Part shown: piece after piece, positions 55,960 through 64,000 of the stretch
Position numbering within the stretch: position 1 is the stretch's first letter
How the letters are laid out: every line of letters starts with the position of its first letter
Program-made: the position numbers and the translations under genes
Assembly (NCBI RefSeq): GCF_012958305.1
Contig: NZ_JABBYO010000009.1
Span: 231,605-295,604, forward strand
Direction: 5' to 3'
DNA: 64,000 nucleotides
Source: Tautonia rosea
Lineage (GTDB): Bacteria > Planctomycetota > Planctomycetia > Isosphaerales > Isosphaeraceae
Notes under the pieces: generated by a model
Told to the model about the DNA's origin: nothing
The model's input: the letters and a program-made list of their open reading frames with translations, nothing else
Database searches by the model: none

Positions 55960-55982
55960 ACCATCTCTCAAGGAGAGCAAGC

Positions 55983-56339
55983 ATGTTGACTCGTTCGAAC
56001 GCGAAATACGTGACCCTGGCCGCCTTCACCGCCGCACTCATTCCGCTGGCAATCGCTGGTTGTGGCGGTTCTGATGCGGAACGCGCCGTCGAAGATGTCG
56101 CCGGCGTCGAGGAAGGAACGGCCACCCGCACCGCCGATGTCGACGAAACGACGTACACCGTCGAGGAAGTCAAGCGCATCCGAGATGCCGAAACCGGCGA
56201 GGTTGTGGGCGAGGAAGTCAGCACCACCGATGTGACGGTCGAACAAGAGGTCCAGATCCAGCGCGAGGTTGAGATCAAGGAAGGTGCGACCAACACCGAA
56301 ACCGAAGGATATGTGCCCGATCCGCTGAGCGACCAGTAA
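55983..56339 (+). CDS. Small lipoprotein of unknown function
   Basis: A 118-residue lipoprotein: hydrophobic LAAFTAALIPLAIAGCGG with a lipobox (AIAG-C, Cys 27). The mature part is strongly acidic and repetitive (EEGTATRTADVDETTYTVEEVKRIRDAETGEVVGEE), with no recognised domain. AAGGAGAG before ATG 55983 is a good ribosome site. It stands between the LERR-motif protein and the acyltransferase, probably in a separate transcript. Confidence 0.8.
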   Translation: MLTRSNAKYVTLAAFTAALIPLAIAGCGGSDAERAVEDVAGVEEGTATRTADVDETTYTVEEVKRIRDAETGEVVGEEVSTTDVTVEQEVQIQREVEIKEGATNTETEGYVPDPLSDQ

Positions 56340-56612
56340 CGATTGGCCAATGTTCACATCCCGTTCAATCCTCACCCCCTGATTCCCAGGGGAACTCACG
56401 TGCCGGCCCGCGGTCGGCACACTCAGCCCACCTTCGGGCGGTTTCGATCCGATTGCGATGCGATGCGAATCGGCCCGATCGGGCGACGGGGAGCCGCGCG
56501 CACGTCCCCGTCGCCGGGAGTCTCCCCCGACAGACCGTTCCCCCAACGCCTCAGATCCGCTAGGCTCGCACATCGATCCCACCCCGCCCAGGACCGGCCG
56601 GAAGGAGTCGCG

Positions 56613-57998
56613 ATGGCGATGCCGACGAGCCCCGACCGCCCGGGGCCTCAGGCTCGGGAGGCCACCCCTCCCGGGTCCGAGGCCGGCTGGGCTGCCCGTC
56701 GGGTCTATTTTCCCGAGCTGGACGGCTTGCGCGCCGTGGCCATCGCTCTGGTTTACATCTTTCACGACCGCAACCTCGATCTGCTCGGCCTCATCATGCG
56801 GACCCTCGGCCTGATCGTCTCGATCACGCTCGACCCACTGCTGGAACTCCTCGGCCTGGGTACGATCGGCTTCCGCCTTCCATCGCTCGTCGGCACCCTG
56901 CGTGACAATGGCTGGATCGGTGTCCAGATCTTCTTCGTCCTCAGCGGCTACCTGATCGCCACCCTCTTGCTCCGCGAGCGATCCCGATATGGCCGGGTCG
57001 ATCTCCGCGCCTTTTGGATCCGAAGGCTCCTTCGCATCTGGCCCCTGTACTATCTGCTGATCCTCATCTGCTGGGGTCTGATGCCCTTGATTCGAGGGGC
57101 ACTTGGACTCGACATTCGGATGTGGAGCCCCGAGTCCCTGGCGCAACTCCCTTACTTCATGCTCTTTCTCGGCAATTGGTCGATGGGCTTCCAGGGTCCG
57201 GTGCCGTCCGACTCGGCCGGGGTGCTTTGGAGTATCTGCGTCGAGGAGCAGTTCTATCTGTTCGTCCCCCTGCTCATCGCCTGGGTCGGTCCGAAGAGCC
57301 GGGTCGCACTGGTGATCCTGATGATGGCCGTGGCGATCGCCGCCCGATACGCGCTGGCCATGTCGGAGGCCAACCCGCTGTTGCTCCGATTCAATACAAT
57401 TGTTCATCTCGACACGTTGCTTGCCGGAGTCACGCTCGCGCTCGTGACCCACCGCCTGCCGAACCTGGGACGGGCAGGCCCCTGGATTGCTCGGGGGGTT
57501 GTCTTGCTCGGGGTCGTCGTCGTGCTGACGGTTCCCCTGGCCCGAGGAGGCCCGTGGCGCCAGGCAATTGATTACGTCTTGATCTGGGGATGGGGGATCG
57601 CACTGGTCGCCTGGGCCGCTTCCGCGCGCGATCCCTGGACGGCTGTCCTCCGCCGGCCAACCCTCGTCTGGCTTGGCAAGATCAGCTTCGGCCTTTACCT
57701 CTTCCACGAGATTGCGCTGGGCATTGCCGGCTGGCTCGGATTTGCGCTGCGGTCGATTCCCGACATGGGCACTGTGATGGTTCTGGCCTCTCCCGCCCTC
57801 ACAGTCGGCCTGGCGAGTCTGTCGTATTACGCCTTCGAACGTCCGTTCCTCCGCCTGAAAGACCGCTGGACGCGCGTTCCCTCGCGGCCCATCGAACATA
57901 CGCCCACGCGGGTCGATGACCAGGATCATCCGAGCCCATGTCCCGCAACCTTCGAACGGTCGGCCGGGGTTTCCGGAGAACCTCCTCGCCCCGCCTGA
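56613..57998 (+). CDS. OafA/YrhL-type membrane acyltransferase
   Basis: A 461-residue acyltransferase-3 family integral membrane protein that transfers acyl groups (often acetyl) to envelope sugars. The family motifs FPELDGLRAVAIALVYIFH, GVQIFFVLSGYLIATLL and RRLLRIWPLYYLLI are in order, with about ten transmembrane helices. A conserved His in the first helix region (FHDRN) is the expected catalytic residue. GAAGGAG 5 bases before ATG 56613 is a clear ribosome site. It is not part of an obvious polysaccharide cluster here. Confidence 0.9.
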   Translation: MAMPTSPDRPGPQAREATPPGSEAGWAARRVYFPELDGLRAVAIALVYIFHDRNLDLLGLIMRTLGLIVSITLDPLLELLGLGTIGFRLPSLVGTLRDNGWIGVQIFFVLSGYLIATLLLRERSRYGRVDLRAFWIRRLLRIWPLYYLLILICWGLMPLIRGALGLDIRMWSPESLAQLPYFMLFLGNWSMGFQGPVPSDSAGVLWSICVEEQFYLFVPLLIAWVGPKSRVALVILMMAVAIAARYALAMSEANPLLLRFNTIVHLDTLLAGVTLALVTHRLPNLGRAGPWIARGVVLLGVVVVLTVPLARGGPWRQAIDYVLIWGWGIALVAWAASARDPWTAVLRRPTLVWLGKISFGLYLFHEIALGIAGWLGFALRSIPDMGTVMVLASPALTVGLASLSYYAFERPFLRLKDRWTRVPSRPIEHTPTRVDDQDHPSPCPATFERSAGVSGEPPRPA

Positions 57999-58226
57999 CG
58001 TGTGCCGGTGAGCAGACCCCCCAGCAGGGATCGGCGGTGCCATCGCCCTGATTGGCGTGCCGCTCACCCGATCCCGGAAACGATCCCGAAACCGGAGACC
58101 CGGCATCCGGGTATCCGCCAGGGTACGTCTCGCAACCCCTTCGGCGCCGCGAGGGAGGAACCGCGGGCCATTCGCCGAATGTGATCGCTTGGGGATTCGA
58201 GCCGGAACATTCCGAGGTCTCCTTCC

Positions 58227-59429
58227 ATGTCGCTTCAACGCGTCTGCCTGACGGGTGTCGTGGTCTTGCTGGTTGGTACCGTCTCCGAGACCTTCGCCCA
58301 GGTCCGTCGCCAACCCCCTCCCCGCGCCGAATCGACCGACACCCCTCCTACCGCCGAGGCTGAGACCACGTCCTCTGCCTCCCCCACAACGACCGAGGCT
58401 CCTTCGACCGAGCCGGCCCAGGCCCAGGCCGACCGCTCGTTCAACCTGTTCGGGGAAACCAACCGCTTCAACCGCTTCTCCGGCTGGGGAGGCATTGGCG
58501 GCACGATGGGCCAGTGGGGCATGAACCGCTCGATGCTCATCATGATGCCGCAGGTGCAGCAAGAGCTGGCCCTGACCGACGACCAGAAGCTCCTGCTCCG
58601 CGAGTGGTCGCTCGAAATGCGCGACCGAGGCCGCGAAATGGCCGAGGCGATGCGGCCCAACCGGGACGAGGACGACGCCCCTGGCCGCGGCTTCCCCTCG
58701 GTCGGCAACGTGATGGGGATGATGGGCATGATGACCCAGATCCTCAAGGAAAACGAGACCGGGATCGCCCAGATTCTCGACAAGGGCCAGCGGCGCCGAC
58801 TCGACCAGATCGCCCTTCAGATGGAAGGCGCGACCGCCCTCGCCCGTCCCGAGGTGGCCCAGGCCGTCGGCCTCCTGCCGGTGCAGGTCGAGGCGATTCA
58901 ACAGGTGCTCGCCCAGTCCCGAACGCAGCAGGTTTTCTACTGGATCCAGCAAAGTACCTCGATGTGGGGCAACCGCGGCCGACCTCCCGGCGCCGACGCC
59001 AACCGAGCCGGCACCGATCCCGGCCCGACCGCCCGGCCTCGCGGCCGAGGACGGCCCGCCCCCCCCGATCCCGCGGCGGCTCCCCCCGCCAACCGCCCGT
59101 CGTCCCGCAGCGACGAAGACGGCGACGACAATCCCGCCGCCCGAGCCGAGCGTGAGGCCCGCTTCCGCGAGCAGTTTGAACAACTCCGCTCCGGCTCCGA
59201 CCAGATCCAGGACCGGACCGTTCAGGAAATCATGAAGATCCTCAACCGCAACCAACGCCAGCGTTTCGACAAACTCCTCGGCCCCCCCTTCGACCCCGCC
59301 GCGCTGACCTTCGAGACGCGTCGCCCGAACGAACAGCGTGAGGACGACGCCACCCCCCCCGGAGCCGTTCGACGCACTCCCGCTCCGTCGAACCCGTCCG
59401 ACGACGAAGCCGAGCCATCGACCCCGTGA
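58227..59429 (+). CDS. Secreted protein with CpxP/Spy-like helical segment
   Basis: A 400-residue exported protein; signal peptide about residues 1-24 (LTGVVVLLVGTVSETFA-Q). The mid part is helical with QQELALTDDQKLLLREWSLEMRDRGREMAEAM, which recalls LTxxQ-like repeats of CpxP/Spy chaperones, and a second one at RTVQEIMKILNRNQRQRFDKLL. Between them are Gly/Met-rich and Pro/Arg-rich stretches. Several planctomycetes encode such proteins of unknown role. Start is ATG 58227 with GAGG upstream. Function not assigned. Confidence 0.75.
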   Translation: MSLQRVCLTGVVVLLVGTVSETFAQVRRQPPPRAESTDTPPTAEAETTSSASPTTTEAPSTEPAQAQADRSFNLFGETNRFNRFSGWGGIGGTMGQWGMNRSMLIMMPQVQQELALTDDQKLLLREWSLEMRDRGREMAEAMRPNRDEDDAPGRGFPSVGNVMGMMGMMTQILKENETGIAQILDKGQRRRLDQIALQMEGATALARPEVAQAVGLLPVQVEAIQQVLAQSRTQQVFYWIQQSTSMWGNRGRPPGADANRAGTDPGPTARPRGRGRPAPPDPAAAPPANRPSSRSDEDGDDNPAARAEREARFREQFEQLRSGSDQIQDRTVQEIMKILNRNQRQRFDKLLGPPFDPAALTFETRRPNEQREDDATPPGAVRRTPAPSNPSDDEAEPSTP

Positions 59430-59519
59430 CGCGCCAACGCAACGTCAATCAATAGATGCATGATGATATTCAACCATATTTTCGACGCATGAGAACAGGA
59501 AGTCGTATCCATGATGAAT

Positions 59520-59549
59520 GTCCACGGACCCGACAGCGGGTCCGTGGAC
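59520..59549. terminator. Perfect 12-bp hairpin between convergent genes
   Basis: GTCCACGGACCC (59520-59531), loop GACAGC, GGGTCCGTGGAC (59538-59549). It lies in the 157-base gap between the secreted protein gene (plus) and the molybdopterin oxidoreductase gene (minus). The stem is long and tight but there is no T-run on either side; shared termination or RNA end protection is likely. Confidence 0.6.
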
Positions 59550-59586
59550 AGTTCAGAACATTTGATGATTGAAAACCGTTTTGAGT

Positions 59587-61974
59587 TTAATCCACTGATG
59601 GTGCGACGGTGATGACGATCGATTTTGAGGTCGGCGTGTTGCTGATCTCGGCCGTGCTGTCGATGGGAACCAGGACGTTGGCTTCGGGGAAGTAGGCGGC
59701 TGCGCAACCGCGGGGGATATCGTACGGGATGGCCCGGAAATGGCGAGCGATCCGGGTGCGGCCCTGCGGATCGATCCCGGTCAGGTCGACGCTCTGCTGC
59801 GGTTCAAGGCCACGGTCATGCATATCTTCCTGATTCAGGAAAACGATCCGACGCTCGTTGCGAATGCCTCGGTAGCGGTCGTCTCGACTATAAATTGTTG
59901 TGTTGAATTGATCATGACTGCGAATAGTCATGAGTAGCAACTGCCCCGGCTCGGGCTCGATCGCGCTCAACGGCGCGGGGGTGAAATGGGCCTTGCCGTC
60001 CCAGGTCGGGAAACGTCGCTCGCGGACCGGGTGCTCCAGGGCGAAGCCGCCGGGGTGGCGGACCTTTTCGTTGTAGTCGTCGAAGCCGGGGACGACGCGC
60101 TCGATGGCGTCTCGGATGCGGTCGTAATCCTCGACGAGCCATTGCCAGGGAACGGTCGATCGCTCCTTGAGGGTCTCCACCGCCAACCGGGCGATCATGA
60201 CGGGCTCGCTGAGCAGGTGGGGCGAGGCGGGCGAGAAGCCGCCGTGCGACTGGTGGACGATCCCCATCGAGTTCTCGACCGTCACGAACTGCTCGACCCC
60301 GCCCTGAATGTCTCGCTCGCTGCGGCCGAGGCAAGGCAGAATCAAGGCCGTGCGGCCGGTCACGAGATGCGAGCGGTTGAGCTTCGTCGAGACCTGTGCC
60401 GTCAGGCGGCAGCGGCGGAGGGCCTCGGCCGTGAAGTGGGTGTCGGGGCTGGCCGAAAGGAAATTGCCGCCGAGGCCGAAGAAGACGTGGGCCTTCCCCT
60501 CGTGCATCGCCTGGATTGACTGCACTACGTCGAAGCCGTGATGCCGGGGAGGGTCGAAATTGAAGGCCGCGCCGAGGCGGTCGAGCCAGCGGTCGGGCAT
60601 CCGTTCCCAGATGCCCATCGTCCGGTCCCCCTGCACGTTGCTGTGCCCCCGGACCGGACAAACTCCCGAGCCGGGCTTACCAAGCGCCCCTCGAAGAAGT
60701 AAGAGGTTGATGACTTCTTGAATCGTTGCGACCGAGTTCTTGTGCTGGGTCAGGCCCATCGCCCAGCAACAGATGATGCGGTCGGTCTCGGCCAGGCGGC
60801 GGGCTAACGCCTCGATCTGCTCGCGATCGATCCCGCTCAGGCGGGTGATCTCGACCCAGGTCGTCTGCTCGACGACCTCGCGGTAGGCGTCGAATCCGGA
60901 CGTATGCTCATTGATGAACAGGCGGTCGATGGCGTCGCCTCGCTCATGCAGCATCGCGTCGAACAGGGCCTTGGCCAGCCCGCGGAACAGGGCTTGATCG
61001 CCATTAATCTTAACTTGCAGATACGTATCGGCCAGGGTCGTGGCGAAGCCGAGCATCCCGCGGACCTGCTGCGGGTGGGCAAAGGCGAGCAGGCCCGCTT
61101 CCTTCAACGGGTTGATGGCCACGAGCTTCGCCCCGTGCTCGACCGCGTTTTGCAGGGTCGTGAGCATCCTCGGGTGGTTCGTGCCGGGATTCTGGCCGAC
61201 GAGGAGGATGATGTCCGCCTTGGCGAAGTCGTCGAGGTGGACCGACCCCTTGCCCACACCGAGGGTCAGGCCGAGGGCCGCGCCGCTCGACTCGTGGCAG
61301 AGGTTCGAGCAATCCGGCAGGTTGTTCGTACCGTACTGCCGAACGAACAACTGATAGAGGAATGCCGCTTCGTTGCTGGTTCGACCCGAGGTGTAGAAGA
61401 CGGCCTCGTCGGGAGAGGTCAGGGCGTTCAGCTCGTCGGCGACGAGGCGGAACGCGTCGTCCCAGGCGATCGGCTCGTAGTGGGTCGCGCCGGGACGGAG
61501 GATCATCGGCTCGGCAAGGCGTCCCTGGGCGTCGAGCCAGTCGTCGCCATGCCGGGCCAGATCGGCGACGGAGTGCTGGGCGAAGAAGGCCCGGTCGACG
61601 CGCTTCGTGGTGGTTTCGGCGGCGACGGCCTTCGCGCCGTTCTCGCAAAACTCGAAGCTGGTCCGCTCGCCAGGCTCGGGGTCGGGCCAGGCGCAGCTCG
61701 GGCAGTCGAAGCCGCCGTCCTGGTTGACGTGGGTGAGGATGTTCAACCCTCGGACGAGTCCCGCCTCTCGGGTGACCTTCTTCATGGCGTGGAAGACGGC
61801 CTCGGGACCGGCGGCCTTGTGCTCGGGCTTCTTCAGGTGCAGGGCGGAGAACTCGGCCGGTGGCTCGTCGCTGGGGTGGCCGTGCTCGTCGTCGAACGGG
61901 TTCGGCGGCAGCGACGGAGACTCCGGGGTCGTGGGGGGGGGCTTCGGCGAGGTGTCGCGAGAGTCGGGCGCCAT
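59587..61974 (-). CDS. YdeP/FdhF-like molybdopterin oxidoreductase
   Basis: A 795-residue member of the FdhF-homologue (YdeP) branch of the molybdenum-bis-MGD superfamily. N-terminal [4Fe-4S]-type cysteines lie in GGFDCPSCAWPD and FCENGAKA. The Mo-proximal segment NLPDCSNLCHESSGAALG has Cys where formate dehydrogenases have selenocysteine or cysteine; YdeP-type proteins are linked to acid resistance in E. coli but their reaction is unsettled. The C-terminal MGD-binding domain includes GQLLLMTIRSHDQFNTTIY. No NAD or haem domain is present. ATG 61974 has GGAGG upstream. It lies 45 bases after fdhD. Confidence 0.88.
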   Translation of the reverse strand: MAPDSRDTSPKPPPTTPESPSLPPNPFDDEHGHPSDEPPAEFSALHLKKPEHKAAGPEAVFHAMKKVTREAGLVRGLNILTHVNQDGGFDCPSCAWPDPEPGERTSFEFCENGAKAVAAETTTKRVDRAFFAQHSVADLARHGDDWLDAQGRLAEPMILRPGATHYEPIAWDDAFRLVADELNALTSPDEAVFYTSGRTSNEAAFLYQLFVRQYGTNNLPDCSNLCHESSGAALGLTLGVGKGSVHLDDFAKADIILLVGQNPGTNHPRMLTTLQNAVEHGAKLVAINPLKEAGLLAFAHPQQVRGMLGFATTLADTYLQVKINGDQALFRGLAKALFDAMLHERGDAIDRLFINEHTSGFDAYREVVEQTTWVEITRLSGIDREQIEALARRLAETDRIICCWAMGLTQHKNSVATIQEVINLLLLRGALGKPGSGVCPVRGHSNVQGDRTMGIWERMPDRWLDRLGAAFNFDPPRHHGFDVVQSIQAMHEGKAHVFFGLGGNFLSASPDTHFTAEALRRCRLTAQVSTKLNRSHLVTGRTALILPCLGRSERDIQGGVEQFVTVENSMGIVHQSHGGFSPASPHLLSEPVMIARLAVETLKERSTVPWQWLVEDYDRIRDAIERVVPGFDDYNEKVRHPGGFALEHPVRERRFPTWDGKAHFTPAPLSAIEPEPGQLLLMTIRSHDQFNTTIYSRDDRYRGIRNERRIVFLNQEDMHDRGLEPQQSVDLTGIDPQGRTRIARHFRAIPYDIPRGCAAAYFPEANVLVPIDSTAEISNTPTSKSIVITVAPSVD

Positions 61975-62019
61975 GAGGAGAGCCTCCGCGGATCGCAAAC
62001 CAACCAGGAAGGAGCGGGG

Positions 62020-62922
62020 TCAAGGGGCGGGGTCGGCGGTCGAGGCGGCCTCGACCCGGACCCGGACCCGCCACGGGGCGCTATAGACGTTGAATCGATC
62101 GGGACCGACGAAGCCGCAGAGCGTCAGGCCGAAGGTCTCGGCCACCTCGACCGCCAGGCTCGACGGGGCCCCAACGGCGGCGACGATCGGCAAGGCGGCG
62201 GTGACGGCCTTCTGGACGATCTCGAAGCCGGCCCGACCGCTGACGAGCAGGATGGCCGGCTCGGCGTCGGGGTGGGGACCGTCGAGGGTTCCCAGGGCTC
62301 GGGCGCCGATGAGCTTGTCGACGGTGTTGTGACGGCCGATGTCCTCTCGGGCGGCGATCAGGGAACCGAAGGGATCGAGCAGGGCCGCGGCGTGCAGGCC
62401 GCCGGTCTCGACAAAGACGCGCTGGTGGTGACGGAGCAAGACCGGCAGACGGTGGATCGTCTCGGCCTCGACGACCGGCCCGTGGCCTGGGTTCGGCCGG
62501 CAGCCGTCGAGGTTCAGGGCACGGAGGGTGGCGGTCCCGCAGACGCCGCAACTGGAGTTGGTCAGGACGTTCCGGGCGAAGCGTTCCAGATCGACCTCGA
62601 CCCCTGGTTTCAGGTCGACCCGGATGATCCGGTCGAGCGATCGGCCGGCGTCTTCGGGTTCCTCGCGGGCGACCTCGTCGATGGCCTCGGGCGAGGGGAT
62701 GACCCGCTCGTTGAGCAAGAAGCCGACGGCCAGCTCGGGGTCGTGGCCGGGGGTCCGCATGGTGATGCCGATCGTCCGGACCGTCCGTCGATCCGTCGGG
62801 CCGAAGCCGAGGCGGATCTCCATCGGCTCCTCGGCCGCGAGGCGATCCCAGAGGATCTCCGACTCGACGCCGTGGGCTCGGACACGCTGCACCCGGGTTC
62901 GTACCGACTCCGGACCGGACAT
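62020..62922 (-). CDS. fdhD: Formate dehydrogenase sulfurtransferase FdhD
   Basis: A 300-residue FdhD that moves sulfur from cysteine desulfurase to the Mo/W-bis-MGD cofactor. The mobile-loop cysteines Cys125 and Cys128 are in SSCGVCGTA, the GDP-binding region follows (EDIGRHNTVDKLIG, SGRAGFEIVQKA). It must serve the adjacent molybdopterin oxidoreductase. ATG 62922 precedes the family sequence; the longer GTG frame to 62979 is less likely. The likely promoter is at 62991-63018, so fdhD and the oxidoreductase form one transcript. Confidence 0.93.
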   Translation of the reverse strand: MSGPESVRTRVQRVRAHGVESEILWDRLAAEEPMEIRLGFGPTDRRTVRTIGITMRTPGHDPELAVGFLLNERVIPSPEAIDEVAREEPEDAGRSLDRIIRVDLKPGVEVDLERFARNVLTNSSCGVCGTATLRALNLDGCRPNPGHGPVVEAETIHRLPVLLRHHQRVFVETGGLHAAALLDPFGSLIAAREDIGRHNTVDKLIGARALGTLDGPHPDAEPAILLVSGRAGFEIVQKAVTAALPIVAAVGAPSSLAVEVAETFGLTLCGFVGPDRFNVYSAPWRVRVRVEAASTADPAP

Positions 62923-62990
62923 GGACACCGGCCCTCCAGGCGGGAAGAAACGCAGGGCCGAGAAACGCTCGGCCGGCACTGACCCTCTCT

Positions 62991-63018
62991 ATCATACCCG
63001 TCGGGAGGCCCGGCTCAA
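62991..63018 (-). promoter_or_regulatory. Candidate promoter of the fdhD-oxidoreductase operon
   Basis: On the minus strand: -35 TTGAGC (63013-63018), 16-base spacer, -10 TATGAT (62991-62996). The fdhD ATG lies about 69 bases downstream. Four or five matches in each hexamer. Confidence 0.55.
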
Positions 63019-63293
63019 CGACCGACCCCGCCCCGACCGGACGAGGGCAACGTCCTGCGGTTGGCCGTTCTCGATGAGGGGGGGAGGCGTCGTCGATGAG
63101 GTTCCCTGTTCCCTCGAACCCCGACGGAGCGCCGTCGACGACACGACGGGCCTCGGGGCGCGTGTCCCTTCGCCGATTGGGACCGAGCAATCGCCGAAGC
63201 GAGGAGCGGGGCCGGATCGAGGCGCGCGCGGAGGGGTCGGACCGGGGCGAGCAAGCTCCAGGACCGGCACGATCGGAAGGGAGAGCCGCGGGG
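63019..63293. other. Intergenic region upstream of fdhD
   Basis: About 275 GC-rich bases between the stop of the gene at the right edge and the fdhD promoter. Overlapping frames of 67-101 codons on both strands have no recognisable features, and I see no gene or repeat in it. Confidence 0.4.
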
Positions 63294-64000
63294 TCATGAC
63301 CGACTTGGGCCGTCGAGCGAACCTCGGGAGACGTCCTGAGGGTGGTCGAGCGGGGCCTCGGGAGCGGGGAACGAGGCCTCGGTGCGCTCGTCGGTGCGCC
63401 CTTCGGTGCGCTGGTCGGGGGAGGAGAAGGCTCCGGGGGCTTCGTTTCGGATCTCGCTTTGTGACTTTGGGTTATGGCGATCGTCGGGCGAGGTCGCCGG
63501 GTTGAACGGGGGTTCGTTTCGGGAATCGGGGGGAGGAGGCGGGACGTAGGCGGGGCGGTCGGAGTGCTGGGAGCGGGAGGCGTTCATGAGCTTCGCCTCG
63601 CGGGCGAAGGTTTTCGAGCGTTCGGAGCGGAGGCGGGTCAGGGCGTTGAGGGATTTATGGAAGTCGCGGAAGGCGTCGCGGCGGTAGCGGTGGCGGAGTT
63701 GGCCGGCCTTGGAGGTGTCGATCAGGGCGGCGACCTCGATGGCGTCGGCCTCGGGGCGGTCGACGTCGTCCCAGACGATCGGGCGGAGGGTTTCGAGGCG
63801 GGCGATCTGGTGGTCGACGAAGGATCGGAGGCGATCGACGGCGGCGGGGTCGCCGGGGGTGTCGGTGGCGGGTTGGACCGTTTTCGGGAAGGCGGAGGCG
63901 GCGAGGGACCAGACGAGGGCGGGTTCGCCGGTCGGGTCGGCCGGGGAGGTGGCCGGGTGGCCGAGCAGGTGCAGGGCGGTGATCAGGTCGCGTCCGGTTT
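63294..64000 (-). CDS. Unrecognised protein, C-terminal part, with NEP-type repeat tail; cut by window edge
   Basis: An open frame runs from the window edge (first full codon at 63998) to the stop at 63294-63296, at least 234 residues; the start is beyond 64000. The upstream part reads TGRDLITALHLLGHPATSP and VDHQIARLETLRPIVWDD, RHRYRRDAFRDFHKSLN, a plausible helical protein of a type that I have seen only as hypothetical in planctomycetes. The last about 80 residues are Pro/Ser/Glu/Asp/Asn-rich with PDSRNEPPFNP and SEIRNEAPG, encoded by the CGAAACGAACCC repeat core. No function is assigned. An internal ATG at 63587 would give only 97 residues and is not needed. Confidence 0.65.
   Translation of the reverse strand, partial: TGRDLITALHLLGHPATSPADPTGEPALVWSLAASAFPKTVQPATDTPGDPAAVDRLRSFVDHQIARLETLRPIVWDDVDRPEADAIEVAALIDTSKAGQLRHRYRRDAFRDFHKSLNALTRLRSERSKTFAREAKLMNASRSQHSDRPAYVPPPPPDSRNEPPFNPATSPDDRHNPKSQSEIRNEAPGAFSSPDQRTEGRTDERTEASFPAPEAPLDHPQDVSRGSLDGPSRS
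63440..63523 (-). repeat. CGAAACGAACCC repeat copies inside the 3' end of the edge gene
   Basis: On the minus strand CCGAAACGAACCC (about 63510-63523) and CCGAAACGAAGCC (about 63439-63451) are about 70 bases apart, twice the 34-35 base period seen at 5615-5794, with a decayed unit (gccataaccc) between them. They encode RNEP and RNEA. Confidence 0.6.

Noticed and set aside
55968..59255. 1095-codon minus-strand open frame across the lipoprotein, acyltransferase and secreted protein genes
   Set aside because: Low-complexity Arg/Gly/Gln/His-rich translation with no family motifs, antisense to three well-supported genes; a GC-bias artefact.
60904..62982. 692-codon plus-strand frame antisense to the oxidoreductase and fdhD
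   Set aside because: No recognisable protein features; the minus-strand genes are certain.

Overview
The window looks like chromosome of a high-GC planctomycete, most likely of the family Isosphaeraceae. The evidence is a combination of traits: secreted proteins opening with planctomycete-type LEDR/LERR-xLLS N-terminal motifs, a secreted sulfatase, a c-type cytochrome fused to WD40 repeats next to a TIG/PPC-domain protein, PhoD- and SCO-type exported proteins, and a strongly GC-biased code that produces very long antisense shadow ORFs. I see no rRNA, tRNA, CRISPR array, insertion sequence or prophage. This assignment is inference from gene content; no marker gene is present.

Layout. 1-10.2 kb (mainly minus strand): a partial DHFR-fold gene, a 1387-residue trypsin-like protease with RTX calcium-binding repeats, a 1.2-kb gene-free region with an AT-rich island and a 34-bp periodic repeat, a sulfatase and a Tat-exported PhoD-like phosphatase. 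10.4-15.4 kb: a P450, then a minus-strand set (winged-helix regulator, photolyase-like FAD protein, renalase-like FAD oxidoreductase, Rossmann methyltransferase-like protein) that looks like a light/redox response operon with its own operator. 15.6-31.1 kb (plus strand): the metabolic heart of the window. It carries dabB-dabA (DAB inorganic carbon pump), an intrinsic terminator, then nifJ (pyruvate:ferredoxin oxidoreductase), a dihydroorotate-dehydrogenase-like flavoprotein, hoxE-F-U-Y-H (bidirectional NAD-linked NiFe hydrogenase), its maturation peptidase hoxW, and an unrecognised protein translationally coupled to hoxW. 31.1-34 kb (minus): an aldolase/epimerase/HAD phosphatase set. 34.3-35.6 kb: thyA-folA. 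35.7-46.6 kb: HEAT-like protein, VWA protein, metallophosphoesterase, UvrD-type helicase, creatininase-family hydrolase, CusF-SCO copper lipoprotein, an ArsR-type regulator with a clear promoter/operator, and a double-FHA protein. 46.7-50.6 kb: cytochrome-WD40 plus PPC protein. 51-59.4 kb: a SurA-N-like lipoprotein, an ABC exporter pair, small secreted or lipoproteins, an acyltransferase, and a signal-peptide protein. 59.6-62.9 kb: a YdeP/FdhF-like molybdopterin oxidoreductase with fdhD. The right edge holds the C-terminal part of an unrecognised gene whose tail carries the same repeat found at 5.6 kb.

How it works together (inference): the hydrogenase and PFOR genes are packed with overlapping or closely spaced reading frames, which suggests one operon linking pyruvate, ferredoxin, NAD(H) and H2. 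The neighbouring DAB pump supplies or retains bicarbonate/CO2, a product or substrate of PFOR. The most novel points are the unknown gene coupled to this operon, the dispersed 34-bp repeat that occurs both in non-coding DNA and as a protein tail, and two well-formed operator/promoter architectures.
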